Shown here: positions 10,857 to 19,636 of the stretch, piece after piece
Layout of the letters: the number at the start of each line of letters is the position of its first letter
How positions within the stretch are numbered: the stretch's first letter is position 1
From: Vibrio sp. S17_S38
Lineage (GTDB): Bacteria > Pseudomonadota > Gammaproteobacteria > Enterobacterales > Vibrionaceae
Assembly (NCBI RefSeq): GCF_014694375.1
Contig: NZ_JAAUWW010000004.1
Location: 1 to 64,000, forward strand
Reading direction: 5' to 3'
Length of the DNA stretch: 64,000 nucleotides
The notes under the pieces: generated by a model
The model's input: only the letters and a program-made list of their open reading frames with translations
Databases searched by the model: none
What the model was told of the DNA's origin: nothing
Translations under genes and position numbers: made by a program

Positions 10857-11741
10857 CTATTGGCTTTCAAAAACCTCACTTTTAAGAATATTCGCCAGTA
10901 GAAGTCGAATCGATTGATCCCAGCCTTTCGGCCCATATTCTTTGCAATCTATTATGCTATTGGTTCGAATGAGTGTCGGTAGATTATGGTGATGAGAAGC
11001 AATTCTGATTGCTATGTCTGATTGCTCTAACATGGCAATATCGTTTTGACTGTCGCCCAACGTAATACTTAGTGTCGGTTTTAACATCGAAAGTTGCTGA
11101 TATTGATTAATCAGCCAGTTCATAGCCTGACCTTTATCGTGTTTACCTGAAACATGAAGAAACCGACCACCTTCCAATACTCGTGCTCCTTGTTCCTCTA
11201 AAATTTTAATAAATTGTTTCTTTTGGATCTCGCTACCTAACCATTGCACAGGCTCACCATATTGACGTTGTTTTGCCCTCTCTGCTTCTTTCAAGGTTAA
11301 GCCTGTCTGTATGGCTAACTCTTCATTAGTCATCACGGAGAAAGTTTTAAATGAGCCATTAAAACTATTGGATAACTCTCCAATCATGGATATCCAATGC
11401 AGCCTCGGTACAGAAAAAGATTTGATCCAATAAGAGCCTGTTTGAAAGGTGTGCTCTGGTTGTATTTGAAAGGTACTCGTCGGAATTAAAATAGCCGCTC
11501 CATTTTCAACAATAAATGGAGCGGTCAAATCAAGTTTCTCTCTAAGAGCTAAAACTTCCGCTTGAGTCTTACTGGTTGTGGGAATGACATCAATGTTAAG
11601 GTGGTTTAGTTGCTTCAACAAAGGCTCGACGACATCAGTGCCATAGCTATCATGATCAAGTAAAGTACCATCCAGATCAGTGAAAATGATCGGATGTTCG
11701 CCTTCTTTAAGCATTAAATGACGATATTGGTTGAGGCTCAA
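10857..11741 (-). CDS. gpgP: HAD phosphatase, mannosyl/glucosyl-3-phosphoglycerate phosphatase family
   Basis: HAD-IIB phosphatase expected to remove the phosphate from glucosyl-3-phosphoglycerate, giving glucosylglycerate. HAD motif I is FTDLDGTLLDHD, motif II lies in VIPTTSKTQAEV, and the C-terminal metal site is ITLGDSQNDIAML. VENGAAILIP is typical of the mannosyl-3-phosphoglycerate phosphatase group. Start choice matters: an AGGAGG at 11748-11753 lies 6 nt before a TTG codon at 11741, giving 294 aa. The next ATG (11714) is 33 nt from that site, and a longer frame reaching 11807 has no good binding site. The AGGAGG lies inside a 54-codon ORF in another frame, so translation may be coupled. 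Confidence 0.8.
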   Translation of the reverse strand: MSLNQYRHLMLKEGEHPIIFTDLDGTLLDHDSYGTDVVEPLLKQLNHLNIDVIPTTSKTQAEVLALREKLDLTAPFIVENGAAILIPTSTFQIQPEHTFQTGSYWIKSFSVPRLHWISMIGELSNSFNGSFKTFSVMTNEELAIQTGLTLKEAERAKQRQYGEPVQWLGSEIQKKQFIKILEEQGARVLEGGRFLHVSGKHDKGQAMNWLINQYQQLSMLKPTLSITLGDSQNDIAMLEQSDIAIRIASHHHNLPTLIRTNSIIDCKEYGPKGWDQSIRLLLANILKSEVFESQ

Positions 11742-11871
11742 ACTCTTCCTCCTCATTCTTTGCATCAATATAGTGCGATATAACGGGCATACCATAGGGG
11801 CTTGCACTGAATATGATCGTCTTAGCTTGCTCTTGTTCTTCTAATGGGTTGAAAAATAAAGATAACCACAT
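11707..11871 (-). CDS. 54-codon ORF overlapping the start of the phosphatase gene
   Basis: Small ORF, MWLSLFFNPLEEQEQ... ending ISSFNA, with a good ribosome binding site (AGGAAGG, 6 nt before the ATG at 11871). Its last 35 nt overlap the phosphatase gene in a different frame, and it contains that gene's AGGAGG. The product would be acidic (four consecutive Glu near residue 40) with a short hydrophobic start. I do not recognise it. It may be a real small protein of the glucosylglycerate operon or a leader peptide whose translation opens the downstream TTG start. The binding site and operon position support translation; function is unknown. Confidence 0.55.
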   Translation of the reverse strand: MWLSLFFNPLEEQEQAKTIIFSASPYGMPVISHYIDAKNEEEEFEPQPISSFNA

Positions 11872-11979
11872 AATTGACCTTCCTAGTGCTAATTAAATAA
11901 TCTTGCCTTATGAAAAGATCAATCAAGAAACGTGCCAGATTATTTCAGTTAAAGGCACTATACAAATGATGATAAAAAC

Positions 11980-12020
11980 TAAAAAGCCTTGAAAGAATGT
12001 TCACTCTCTCAAGGCTTTTA
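11980..12020 (-). terminator. Terminator of modABC
   Basis: A perfect 11-bp stem, AAAAGCCTTGA (11982-11992) and TCAAGGCTTTT (12009-12019). It follows the modC stop on the minus strand and has T-tracts in both directions. Confidence 0.88.
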
Positions 12021-12042
12021 TGGAGGGGCTTATTAAAATAAT

Positions 12043-13170
12043 TTACCCTTTACGCGCCATATCTCTATTTGTCAGACTGACACCTTTTATTTGTGCATAT
12101 ACCGTCTGTCCTTCATGCAGATTGAGATCGTCGTAAGCCCACGCGGTAATATTAGCCCACAAACAAGAGCTGAGAGACTGGTCGTGATTTTTTTCACATT
12201 CATTCCCCAATCTCAACAATACCGAAACAGGCGCCGTTGGATCGGTAACATCTGCCAACTTAACTATCGTTGCAGGCAAGATATTACGAATAGAGGTATC
12301 TGATGCATGTTCTAAGGTAATAGATACATCGCTAGCATGGATGCGGATCCGTAATATCTCTTCTTGTTGAGCATTTATTCCCGACATCCAAACTCCAACT
12401 TGTGGTCCGAACTCCACATAAGTGACATCGTAACGATCGTGCTTTTGCTTTACTTTCCCCTTAAATAACGTGCTAAGCTCATTATTATGATGCCAAGCCG
12501 TTAACGCAGGTGATCGCCATAATGTTTCAATATCTCCGGCTTCTTTTACTCGTCCGTCTTCAATCAAAAGCATATGATCTGCCAAATGTAAAATCTCATC
12601 CATGCTATGTGTCACATATAGAATAGGAATATTTACTTCTGAAGATAAGCGCTCTAGAAATGGCATAACCTCTTGTTTTCTTGGTAAATCAAGCGAGGCT
12701 AATGGTTCATCCATAAGCAAAATTTCGGGCTCAGAAAGTAGCGCTCTGGCAATCGCACAACGTTGTTTTTCTCCACCGGATAAATCTGCAGGATATCGAC
12801 TTAATAAGTTAGACAGATCTAGTAATTTAACCACTTGTTCTAACTTTTTAGCATCCACTTTACCTTTCACACCATAGAGTAGGTTTCCTTTTACTTTATA
12901 GTGTGGAAATAATCTGGCCTCTTGAAATACATAGCCAATCTTACGTTTTTCAATCGGTTGATTGATACCAAGTTTTGAATCAAATAACACATGATCACCT
13001 TTTGTGATTCGTCCAGAAGTCGGATTCTTTAACCCACTAATCGCATTGATCACGCTGGTTTTCCCTGCACCAGAACGCCCAAAAATAGCAGTGATCCCTG
13101 TAGCAGGAATGTCGGCATCAATATTTAACTCAAACTGATCAAGCTTTTGATAGAAACGCAACGAAATCAT
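12043..13170 (-). CDS. modC: Molybdate ABC transporter ATP-binding protein
   Basis: ATPase of the molybdate importer. Walker A is FGRSGAGKTS (about residues 31-40), the ABC signature LSGGEKQRCAIARAL (about 130) and Walker B LLMDEPLASLD. The C-terminal third is the TOBE (molybdate-binding) domain found in ModC. The start chosen is the ATG at 13170 (MISLRFYQKL), which overlaps the modB stop as ATGA and has AGGAGG upstream; a longer in-frame reading to 13233 would lie inside modB. Length is 375 aa. Last gene of modABC. Confidence 0.95.
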   Translation of the reverse strand: MISLRFYQKLDQFELNIDADIPATGITAIFGRSGAGKTSVINAISGLKNPTSGRITKGDHVLFDSKLGINQPIEKRKIGYVFQEARLFPHYKVKGNLLYGVKGKVDAKKLEQVVKLLDLSNLLSRYPADLSGGEKQRCAIARALLSEPEILLMDEPLASLDLPRKQEVMPFLERLSSEVNIPILYVTHSMDEILHLADHMLLIEDGRVKEAGDIETLWRSPALTAWHHNNELSTLFKGKVKQKHDRYDVTYVEFGPQVGVWMSGINAQQEEILRIRIHASDVSITLEHASDTSIRNILPATIVKLADVTDPTAPVSVLLRLGNECEKNHDQSLSSCLWANITAWAYDDLNLHEGQTVYAQIKGVSLTNRDMARKG

Positions 13171-13892
13171 ACTCCGCTTCCTCCTGTCGTATTTGAGAGC
13201 CCAAGTTTGGTTTGACTTTTCTTGGTCAGCCATTCAGAACAGAGTAAAGACAGCAAAGCAATGATCACCGAGATAATGCATAAACGTGCAGCTTGAAACT
13301 CTGCGCCAGGTGCTTGAATAAAATTATACATCGCTAAAGGGAGTGTTTGAGTTTGATTCGGAATATTGGCCACAAAACTAATCGTCGCACCAAACTCACC
13401 CAGGCTACGGGCAAATGACAGCATAGCCCCGGTAATAATCCCGGGCAGAACTAACGGTAAAGTTATTGTAAAAAAGACTTTCATAGGTGCAGCTCCTAAC
13501 GTTCGGGCTGCTTGTTCTAATTTGGGATCGACATTCATTAAACTTAAGCGAATGGATCGTACCATCAGAGGCAATGCAACAATGGCAGAAGCCAAAGCTG
13601 CACCTTTCCAATTAAAGCTAAATACCAACCCAAAAACACTATAAAGCCACTGGCCAACAACACCCTGTTTGCCCATTGTTATCAATAAAAGGTAGCCAAT
13701 AACAACCGGTGGTAAAACGAGAGGAAGGTGAATAAGGCTATCAAGTAGTCTTTTGCCATAAAATTCTTTCTTTACAAGCAGCCATGAGAAAAAAATCCCA
13801 ACCGGCAATAAAAACAACACGGCTGTTGAAGAGACTTTTAGACTCAATAGTAAAGCTTGTATTTCATAATCGGTTAATACCACAACATCCAC
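13167..13892 (-). CDS. modB: Molybdate ABC transporter permease
   Basis: Inner-membrane permease of the molybdate importer, 241 aa, with about five hydrophobic helices. The cytoplasmic EAA loop is visible as EQAARTLGAAPMKVFFTITLPLVLPGI (about residues 140-165), the site that docks on ModC. It starts at a GTG codon (13892) with TGAGGT 6 nt upstream. It is 38 bp downstream of modA and overlaps modC by 4 bp, so expression as modABC is likely. Confidence 0.95.
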   Translation of the reverse strand: MDVVVLTDYEIQALLLSLKVSSTAVLFLLPVGIFFSWLLVKKEFYGKRLLDSLIHLPLVLPPVVIGYLLLITMGKQGVVGQWLYSVFGLVFSFNWKGAALASAIVALPLMVRSIRLSLMNVDPKLEQAARTLGAAPMKVFFTITLPLVLPGIITGAMLSFARSLGEFGATISFVANIPNQTQTLPLAMYNFIQAPGAEFQAARLCIISVIIALLSLLCSEWLTKKSQTKLGLSNTTGGSGV

Positions 13893-13930
13893 CTTTTACC
13901 TCACGCCTGTTAATAATGAAATATCAGTGA

Positions 13931-14695
13931 CTAATAGGCCATTAATGGTGTAAAGCCATATTGAATAAAAGTCTTACTCGCTTCTTCTGTCGCTAAGAAT
14001 TTAAAAAAAGCTTGGCTTTCAGATTTGTCATTTAACGTCACAGCAGGATACACAATAGGAGAATGCGTACTTTCTGGGAAGGTTTGAATAATGGTCACCT
14101 TTTTACTCATTAGCGCATCTGTTTTATATACAATACCGAATGGTGCTTCACCACGCTCAACTAAAGATAACGTTAATCGAACATTGTTACTTGGTGCCGT
14201 TTTCGTTGATAATACTGACCACAACCCCATCTTTTCTAAGCTTTCTTTTGCATAAATACCAGCAGGCACACTGTCAGTTTGACCAATAGCTAAGCGATCA
14301 TTCCCAAGTAATGTTGGCAACTCTTTAAATGTACCTGCATCAACTTTATTAGTATTGTCACTTCCGCTGCCAATTAGCACTAAGCTATTCCCAACTAACA
14401 TTTTTACTTTATCTTTAGTTGTCATACCTTTATCTGCTAAATAATCCATCCATTTAGGGTTTGCAGAAATAAATACATCAGCCGGTGCACCTTGCTCTAT
14501 TTGACGAGCGAGGGTTGAGGACCCAGCGAAGACAGGTACAACCGTATCACCTGTTTGTTGTTTGAATTCTTTGCCTAACTCTTTGATTACATCTGTCATC
14601 GATGAGGCTGCATACACATGTACATCAGCAGCGATTGCAGGAATAGAAGGTATAATTAATGCTGTAATTAGCGCAATTTTGTTACCGTATTTCAT
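13931..14695 (-). CDS. modA: Periplasmic molybdate-binding protein
   Basis: Solute-binding protein that delivers molybdate (and probably tungstate) to ModB. A signal peptide ends at IPAIAA before DVHVYAASSMTDVIKEL. The oxyanion-binding stretches VYAASSMTDV and VFAGSSTLARQIEQGAPADVF are as in ModA. The start is the ATG at 14695 (MKYGNKIALI), with TGAGGT about 6 nt before it, giving 254 aa; an upstream reading to 14728 would run into the ModE operator. First gene of modABC, controlled by the palindrome at 14730-14759. Confidence 0.95.
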   Translation of the reverse strand: MKYGNKIALITALIIPSIPAIAADVHVYAASSMTDVIKELGKEFKQQTGDTVVPVFAGSSTLARQIEQGAPADVFISANPKWMDYLADKGMTTKDKVKMLVGNSLVLIGSGSDNTNKVDAGTFKELPTLLGNDRLAIGQTDSVPAGIYAKESLEKMGLWSVLSTKTAPSNNVRLTLSLVERGEAPFGIVYKTDALMSKKVTIIQTFPESTHSPIVYPAVTLNDKSESQAFFKFLATEEASKTFIQYGFTPLMAY

Positions 14696-14729
14696 CGTAA
14701 ACCTCAGTAATATTTTATGATAGAACAAA

Positions 14730-14759
14730 TTTCGATATGTAACTATTTACATATCGAAA
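14730..14759. promoter_or_regulatory. ModE operator for modABC
   Basis: Perfect 13-bp inverted repeat TTTCGATATGTAA (14730-14742) and TTACATATCGAAA (14747-14759), separated by CTAT. It fits the CGnTATAT-type dyad bound by ModE and lies 35 bp upstream of the modA start, immediately downstream of modE. Molybdate-loaded ModE should repress transcription here. Confidence 0.85.
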
Positions 14760-14811
14760 TGGAAAGGAATATTACGATAAAACGAATAAGTAATCAAAGG
14801 TTCTGCCAGAT

Positions 14812-15597
14812 TTACAGCATACAAGTAATCAAGATCTGATGTGGATCAAACATACCAACATAAGCATGTTGCATGGTTAAAGGGAATTGTTCCAACATTT
14901 GATTGTCAATCGATGCATAAAGTATATCTCCTGCACCTATATCGAGAAAAATCTCACTACGATGTTCACCTTGATTGAGATGAACTAACCTACCTTCAAG
15001 TTGATTACAGTCGCCTTCAAGCTTCCTTGTTTCAGCAATAGTCACCGCAGGCGCTTTAAATAATAATATGACTTTTTTACCCACAGATAATTGTAGTTTC
15101 TCCGTACTTGAATGGGTTATAACCGTGGTAATAATAGAACCTGATGCCAATTTTGTTTCAATAAGATCATTTAATTCGTTGGTCTCAATGCTGGTAATTG
15201 TTCCTGTTAATTGGTTTCGTGCACTTGTTTTCAGTGAAAAATGGCTCATTACATCAAGTAAATTTTCCGTCGGTATCGAGTTATCCAATAAGGCTTTTAA
15301 AACCATATGCTGCATTTCATTCATTACGGTATAAACTTTTAGCAATCGGTGCCCAAATTCAGTTAACTTAGCACCACCGCCACCTTTACCTCCTTTCTCG
15401 CTAAATATAATTGGCTCAGGTGAAATCTCATTCATCGCATTAATGGCGCTCCATGCTCCTTTATAGCTTAACCCAGCGAGTTTTGCCCCTTGGCTAATCG
15501 AGCCTGATGAATCGACATGCTTGAGTAGATTGATACGCTTTGGATTGGCGAACAGATCTTGATTGCTATTTAGTGTGAGTAACGCTTGTAATTCCAT
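14812..15597 (-). CDS. modE: Molybdate-responsive transcriptional regulator
   Basis: ModE represses modABC and tunes molybdoenzyme genes when molybdate is bound. The N-terminal winged helix is seen in INLLKHVDSSGSISQGAKLAGLSYKGAWSAI (about residues 23-53), with the ModE hallmark EKGGKGGGGAKLTEFG near 68-83. Two TOBE-type molybdate-binding repeats follow: SARNQLTGTITSIE (about 124) and the second half of the protein. At 261 aa it has full length. It lies directly upstream of modA on the same strand, with the operator between them, and 19 bp downstream of cobQ. Confidence 0.95.
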   Translation of the reverse strand: MELQALLTLNSNQDLFANPKRINLLKHVDSSGSISQGAKLAGLSYKGAWSAINAMNEISPEPIIFSEKGGKGGGGAKLTEFGHRLLKVYTVMNEMQHMVLKALLDNSIPTENLLDVMSHFSLKTSARNQLTGTITSIETNELNDLIETKLASGSIITTVITHSSTEKLQLSVGKKVILLFKAPAVTIAETRKLEGDCNQLEGRLVHLNQGEHRSEIFLDIGAGDILYASIDNQMLEQFPLTMQHAYVGMFDPHQILITCML

Positions 15598-15616
15598 TAG
15601 AAATCTCTTGGCTTAT

Positions 15617-17116
15617 TCAATCACGGTCAAAAGCCAATTCAGGCCAAAGTAATGGTAAATTTAGATGCTCTTCAATTGCATCCGCAATACGGTTGATAGC
15701 ATCTTGTTTCTTCTGAAAAATATCCACCGATTGAGAGGTAAAATCGCATCCAGACCACGTTAAAATAGACTCTAAAGCATCCGGTTGATCAAATACGCCA
15801 TGCAAATACGTTCCAAATATTTGGCCACACTCGCTTATCGCACCATCAAAATGAGCATCTGTTTTTTCTTTCGTGCTCTTAGACCATTCAATTGGTTGAT
15901 GACTTCTTATCTCACTTCGCCCAGCGTGTATTTCATAACCATCAATATTAACAGGTACTTGGTTAGGAAAAGTCAGTATACCTTTCATTTGGCGGAGCTG
16001 TTTTTCTAACTCTAATTGGGTCTCTAGCTCTAAGTAACCTAGGCCTTGAGACTCCCCAGCCTCACCTTCCAAGCCTAATGGATCGGAAATGCTTTGTCCT
16101 AGCATTTGAAAACCACCACAAATTCCCATTACCTTGCCGCCAAAGCGCAAATGTCGCTGTATATCTTTATCCCAACCTTGCTCTTTCAAAAATTCCAGAT
16201 CAGAACGAACCGATTTTGTGCCGGGTAAAATAATAAAATCAGCGCCTTGTAATGATTGCCCTTTCGTTCGGTATTGGAAATCAATGTCAGGATGCAAACG
16301 TAATGGATCAAAATCGGTATGATTGCTGATACGCGTTAATACTGGAACAAATACCGTAAACTTTGCGTTATCGTTAAGAACTTGCTCGCTAATCAGTGCA
16401 TCTTCAGCTTCAATATTTAATCCATGCAAAAATGGTAAAACACCAATAACAGGTTTTCCTGTTTTATTTTCAAGCCAATCGAGTCCGGATTCGAGTAATT
16501 TAATGTCGCCTCTAAAGCGATTGATCACAAAACCAATCACACGATTCTGCTCTGATTGCGATAATAACGCTAAGGTGCCATATAAATGAGCAAAAACGCC
16601 GCCTCGGTCAATATCTGCAACAATAATCACAGGGACATCGGCTTCTTCCGCAAATCCCATATTGGCAATATCATTTTCGCGTAGGTTGATTTCAGCTGGG
16701 CTACCCGCGCCTTCAATCATAACGCTATCGTATTCTTGGCTTAGCTTCTTAAAAGAGTCCATCACAAAGGGCATGGCGATTTTTTTGTAACCATGAAAAT
16801 CAATCGCATCCATGGTTTGCAAGGCCTTACCTTGAATAATAACTTGAGCGCCAATATCCGTATTAGGTTTAAGTAGTACAGGATTCATATGAACGCTTGG
16901 CTCTATCCCGCATGCAAAAGCTTGTACTGCTTGCGCTCGACCTATTTCACCACCATCTTTTGTTACTGCGCTATTCAATGCCATATTCTGAGACTTAAAA
17001 GGCGCGACTTTAATTTGCTTACGAGCTAATACACGACATAAGCCAGCGACGAGTACACTTTTACCTGCATCAGATGTTGTTCCTTGAACCATAAGCGCTT
17101 GATGTGCTGCTTTCAT
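15617..17116 (-). CDS. cobQ: Cobyric acid synthase
   Basis: Glutamine-dependent amidase that amidates four side chains of adenosylcobyrinic acid diamide during cobalamin synthesis. The N-terminal dethiobiotin-synthetase-like domain begins [18 protein letters not shown]; the C-terminal type I glutaminase domain has the Cys nucleophile in [11 protein letters not shown] (about residue 335) and the His of the triad in GTYLHGVFD. The start at 17116 ([12 protein letters not shown]) follows family habit; an ATG at 17128 is also possible. Length is 499 aa. No other cob gene is nearby, so the remaining pathway, probably salvage, must be elsewhere. Confidence 0.93.
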   Translation of the reverse strand: MKAAHQALMVQGTTSDAGKSVLVAGLCRVLARKQIKVAPFKSQNMALNSAVTKDGGEIGRAQAVQAFACGIEPSVHMNPVLLKPNTDIGAQVIIQGKALQTMDAIDFHGYKKIAMPFVMDSFKKLSQEYDSVMIEGAGSPAEINLRENDIANMGFAEEADVPVIIVADIDRGGVFAHLYGTLALLSQSEQNRVIGFVINRFRGDIKLLESGLDWLENKTGKPVIGVLPFLHGLNIEAEDALISEQVLNDNAKFTVFVPVLTRISNHTDFDPLRLHPDIDFQYRTKGQSLQGADFIILPGTKSVRSDLEFLKEQGWDKDIQRHLRFGGKVMGICGGFQMLGQSISDPLGLEGEAGESQGLGYLELETQLELEKQLRQMKGILTFPNQVPVNIDGYEIHAGRSEIRSHQPIEWSKSTKEKTDAHFDGAISECGQIFGTYLHGVFDQPDALESILTWSGCDFTSQSVDIFQKKQDAINRIADAIEEHLNLPLLWPELAFDRD

Positions 17117-17293
17117 GATTATTCTCAATCCCGTTAGTCTTTAACTTCATAATTAATCTGAGTTTAATTAAACAAGTATTAATCATTGCTTACAAACTCT
17201 CATTGTAACGATGCAAGTCACCCAATGCTATTTGCTTCAAACTCTATTTCACATTATCTTTAACCAAAGTATTTTACAAAGTGATAACAATAA

Positions 17294-18718
17294 ATGAGAA
17301 GATTTCGATTATGGATAATCACATTGCTCTTATTGCCCAACTTAGCTTTTAGTCTTGGAATATCACCATTAATCAAACAGCCCTACACTGGTGATATCCC
17401 AATACTAAAAAAGAAAGGTGTAATACGCGTACTCGTTGCCGCTGATATTGGTTTTTATTACATCGAAAAAGGTCAACCTAAAGGCATTATTGCCGAACTT
17501 TTACAGCATTTTGAAAAAAGTCTCCGCAAAAATAAACTCAAGGTCCAAATCATTCCGGTTCAACGAGACGAACTTCTCCCTTATTTGAACTCGGGGTTTG
17601 GTGATTTGGCCGTCGCCAATTTAACTATCACGCCCGAACGACTAAAAGATAGTGACTTCAGTCTGCCGATTATTAATCAAATACAAGAGTTAATCGTTAC
17701 CAATAAAAACGTCTCTAACTTTTCATCCATTAAAGATTTAAGTGGTAAAGAAATTTGGGTGCGCCCAAGCTCAAGCTATTTTGAAAGCTTACAAAGCATT
17801 AATAAACAGTTAGTGGAAGCTCGACTCCAACCTATTTATATCAATTTATTAGACGAGTATTTACAAGATTATGAGTTGATGGAAATGCTTAACCAAGGAA
17901 TATTGCCTGCTACGGTGATTGATAGCCACAAATCTAAATTGTGGGTCAACACAATGACGAATATCCGTATGCATGATGAACTTCCAATTCGAAAAGGTGG
18001 TGAAATAGCTTGGGCATTACGGAAAAATGAGCCTCAATTAAAACAAGCCGTAAACTCATTCATCCAAAAATCAAAGAAAGGCACGCTTCTCGGTAACGTC
18101 ATTTATAATAAATATTTAAACCAAACCAAATGGTTAAAAACAGCGCTCAGCCCAAAAAAAATCGACCGTTTAAATAATCTATCCGGCATTTTTAAACTTT
18201 ATTCACAGGAATACCAATTTGATTGGTTAATGATTTCTGCTCAATCTTTTCAAGAATCACGTTTTAATAATAATTTAGTCTCTCATGCTGGGGCGATAGG
18301 ATTGATGCAACTTTTACCTAAGACAGCCAGAGAGCCTTACGTTAATATTAAACATATTGAAAAGCCTGAAAATAATGTCCACGCAGGTGTTAAGTACCTT
18401 AGGTTTATTAAGGACCGTTATTATAGCGATATTCAAATAACGCCAGAAAACCAGTTATATTTTACTCTTGCCTCTTACAATGCTGGCCCTGCCAAAATTA
18501 GAAAAATGCGTCAATTAGCAATTAAAAATGGATATAACCCCAACATTTGGTTCAATCATGTTGAAGTAATGGCACGAAAATATATTAGTAAAGAACCTGT
18601 AAACTACGTCGCGAATATCAGCCGCTATTATGTTATTTATAAGCAACTAGCAAAAATCCAGCAGCATCGAGAAGAACAGCAAGCACAAAATACGAACCAA
18701 AGTTATCGATATTTTTAG
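17294..18718 (+). CDS. MltF-like membrane-bound lytic murein transglycosylase
   Basis: Periplasmic two-domain protein of 474 aa. A signal sequence (about residues 1-20) is followed by a solute-binding-protein-type module (GVIRVLVAADIGFYYIEKGQPKGI) and then an SLT domain from about residue 300. The catalytic Glu is in AQSFQESRFNNN, followed by GAIGLMQLLPKTA and ASYNAGPAKIRKM. Such enzymes cleave the peptidoglycan glycan chain with 1,6-anhydro product formation. It is shorter and more divergent than E. coli MltF. It appears monocistronic. Confidence 0.85.
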   Translation: MRRFRLWIITLLLLPNLAFSLGISPLIKQPYTGDIPILKKKGVIRVLVAADIGFYYIEKGQPKGIIAELLQHFEKSLRKNKLKVQIIPVQRDELLPYLNSGFGDLAVANLTITPERLKDSDFSLPIINQIQELIVTNKNVSNFSSIKDLSGKEIWVRPSSSYFESLQSINKQLVEARLQPIYINLLDEYLQDYELMEMLNQGILPATVIDSHKSKLWVNTMTNIRMHDELPIRKGGEIAWALRKNEPQLKQAVNSFIQKSKKGTLLGNVIYNKYLNQTKWLKTALSPKKIDRLNNLSGIFKLYSQEYQFDWLMISAQSFQESRFNNNLVSHAGAIGLMQLLPKTAREPYVNIKHIEKPENNVHAGVKYLRFIKDRYYSDIQITPENQLYFTLASYNAGPAKIRKMRQLAIKNGYNPNIWFNHVEVMARKYISKEPVNYVANISRYYVIYKQLAKIQQHREEQQAQNTNQSYRYF

Positions 18719-18777
18719 GTGGGTGCTAAGTAAGTAATCAAATTAAAATCCATCAATAAGCGCTATCAACTGCTCAT

Positions 18778-18836
18778 AAAAAACCTCTGAGTAATAAATA
18801 AACCAAATCTTATTGGTTATTATTGCTCAGAGGCCT
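18778..18836 (-). terminator. Terminator after the retropepsin-like lipoprotein gene
   Basis: A long hairpin built on CCTCTGAG (18784-18791) and CTCAGAGG, extended by AT pairs. On the minus strand it is followed by six T residues. It probably ends the 18877-19596 transcript and can also slow transcription from the plus-strand gene. Confidence 0.75.
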
Positions 18837-18876
18837 TGTAAATCTTGATAATCGTAATTACTTACTGAAAATTACA

Positions 18877-19596
18877 TTACTTACTACCAAGTTTCACTTT
18901 TGGCTGAACGTATTGACGACTAATATCAACTACCGCTTCATCTCGGAAGAAGCTTCTTCCCAGCAATACACCAAAATCCATATGTGTACGATCAGCTAAA
19001 GTAAATTCAGTATTCAGTTTTAAGCTACCAACCGTAACCCAACCTTTAACTGTATAGCGTTCAACCGTTTTTTCAGAATTCGACTGGCGAATAAACTTGG
19101 TAGATACGACAGGTAATGTAAGTTCTTTCGAGGTTTTACCTTCGTGTGATAGCTTAAACTTCACCCATTTTTTACCATCGCGCTCAAAAGCAAGAATATC
19201 AACTGCGCTTACAGATGAAGTTGTCGCTCCTGTATCGATACGAGCTGGAACGTTGATATCTAAACCATCGATATGTATCCACTCGGTTTGCCCTAAAATC
19301 AATTTACCTTCAGGTGTCTTAATCCCTGTTGTCATTGCTTTTGTTTTTTTAGGTGTAACCGTTGGCATTGGCTTAGGTTTTACATTTGGGTGTTTTTCCA
19401 TTGGCGAAAGTTTAGTCTCTGTTTTAGGTGCTGCCGTTTCACCTTCTTTCGTCACTGTTTTCTTAGTGTCATTACTGCTGTTAGTACTACTGCTAGACTT
19501 TGCTGTTTCATTTGTTTGTGCTTGCTCCGGTGTTGTTGAACAACCGACTACGGCAATAGACAATACTACTGGAAAGAGGAAACCCCATTTTTTCAT
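18877..19596 (-). CDS. Lipoprotein with retropepsin-like (PF05618) domain
   Basis: Exported protein of 239 aa. A lipobox-type signal (SIAVVGCSTTPE, Cys at about residue 19) suggests membrane anchoring. A Ser/Thr/Lys/Pro-rich spacer to about residue 90 is followed by a domain beginning KLILGQTEWIHIDGL, with RIDTGATTSSV (the aspartic-protease-like DTGA) and DFGVLLGRSFFRDEAVVDISR. The family is annotated as 'ATP-dependent zinc protease' but looks like a retropepsin fold. Substrate unknown. It lies 40 bp after the aminotransferase start region on the same strand and could share its transcript. Confidence 0.8.
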   Translation of the reverse strand: MKKWGFLFPVVLSIAVVGCSTTPEQAQTNETAKSSSSTNSSNDTKKTVTKEGETAAPKTETKLSPMEKHPNVKPKPMPTVTPKKTKAMTTGIKTPEGKLILGQTEWIHIDGLDINVPARIDTGATTSSVSAVDILAFERDGKKWVKFKLSHEGKTSKELTLPVVSTKFIRQSNSEKTVERYTVKGWVTVGSLKLNTEFTLADRTHMDFGVLLGRSFFRDEAVVDISRQYVQPKVKLGSK

Positions 19597-19636
19597 TATA
19601 CTAACCTTTTATTTATTCAATTTTTAACGCGATACA

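Noticed and set aside
12043-13233. Longer ModC start at 13233
   Set aside because: It would overlap modB by over 60 bp; the ATG at 13170 has AGGAGG and an ATGA junction.
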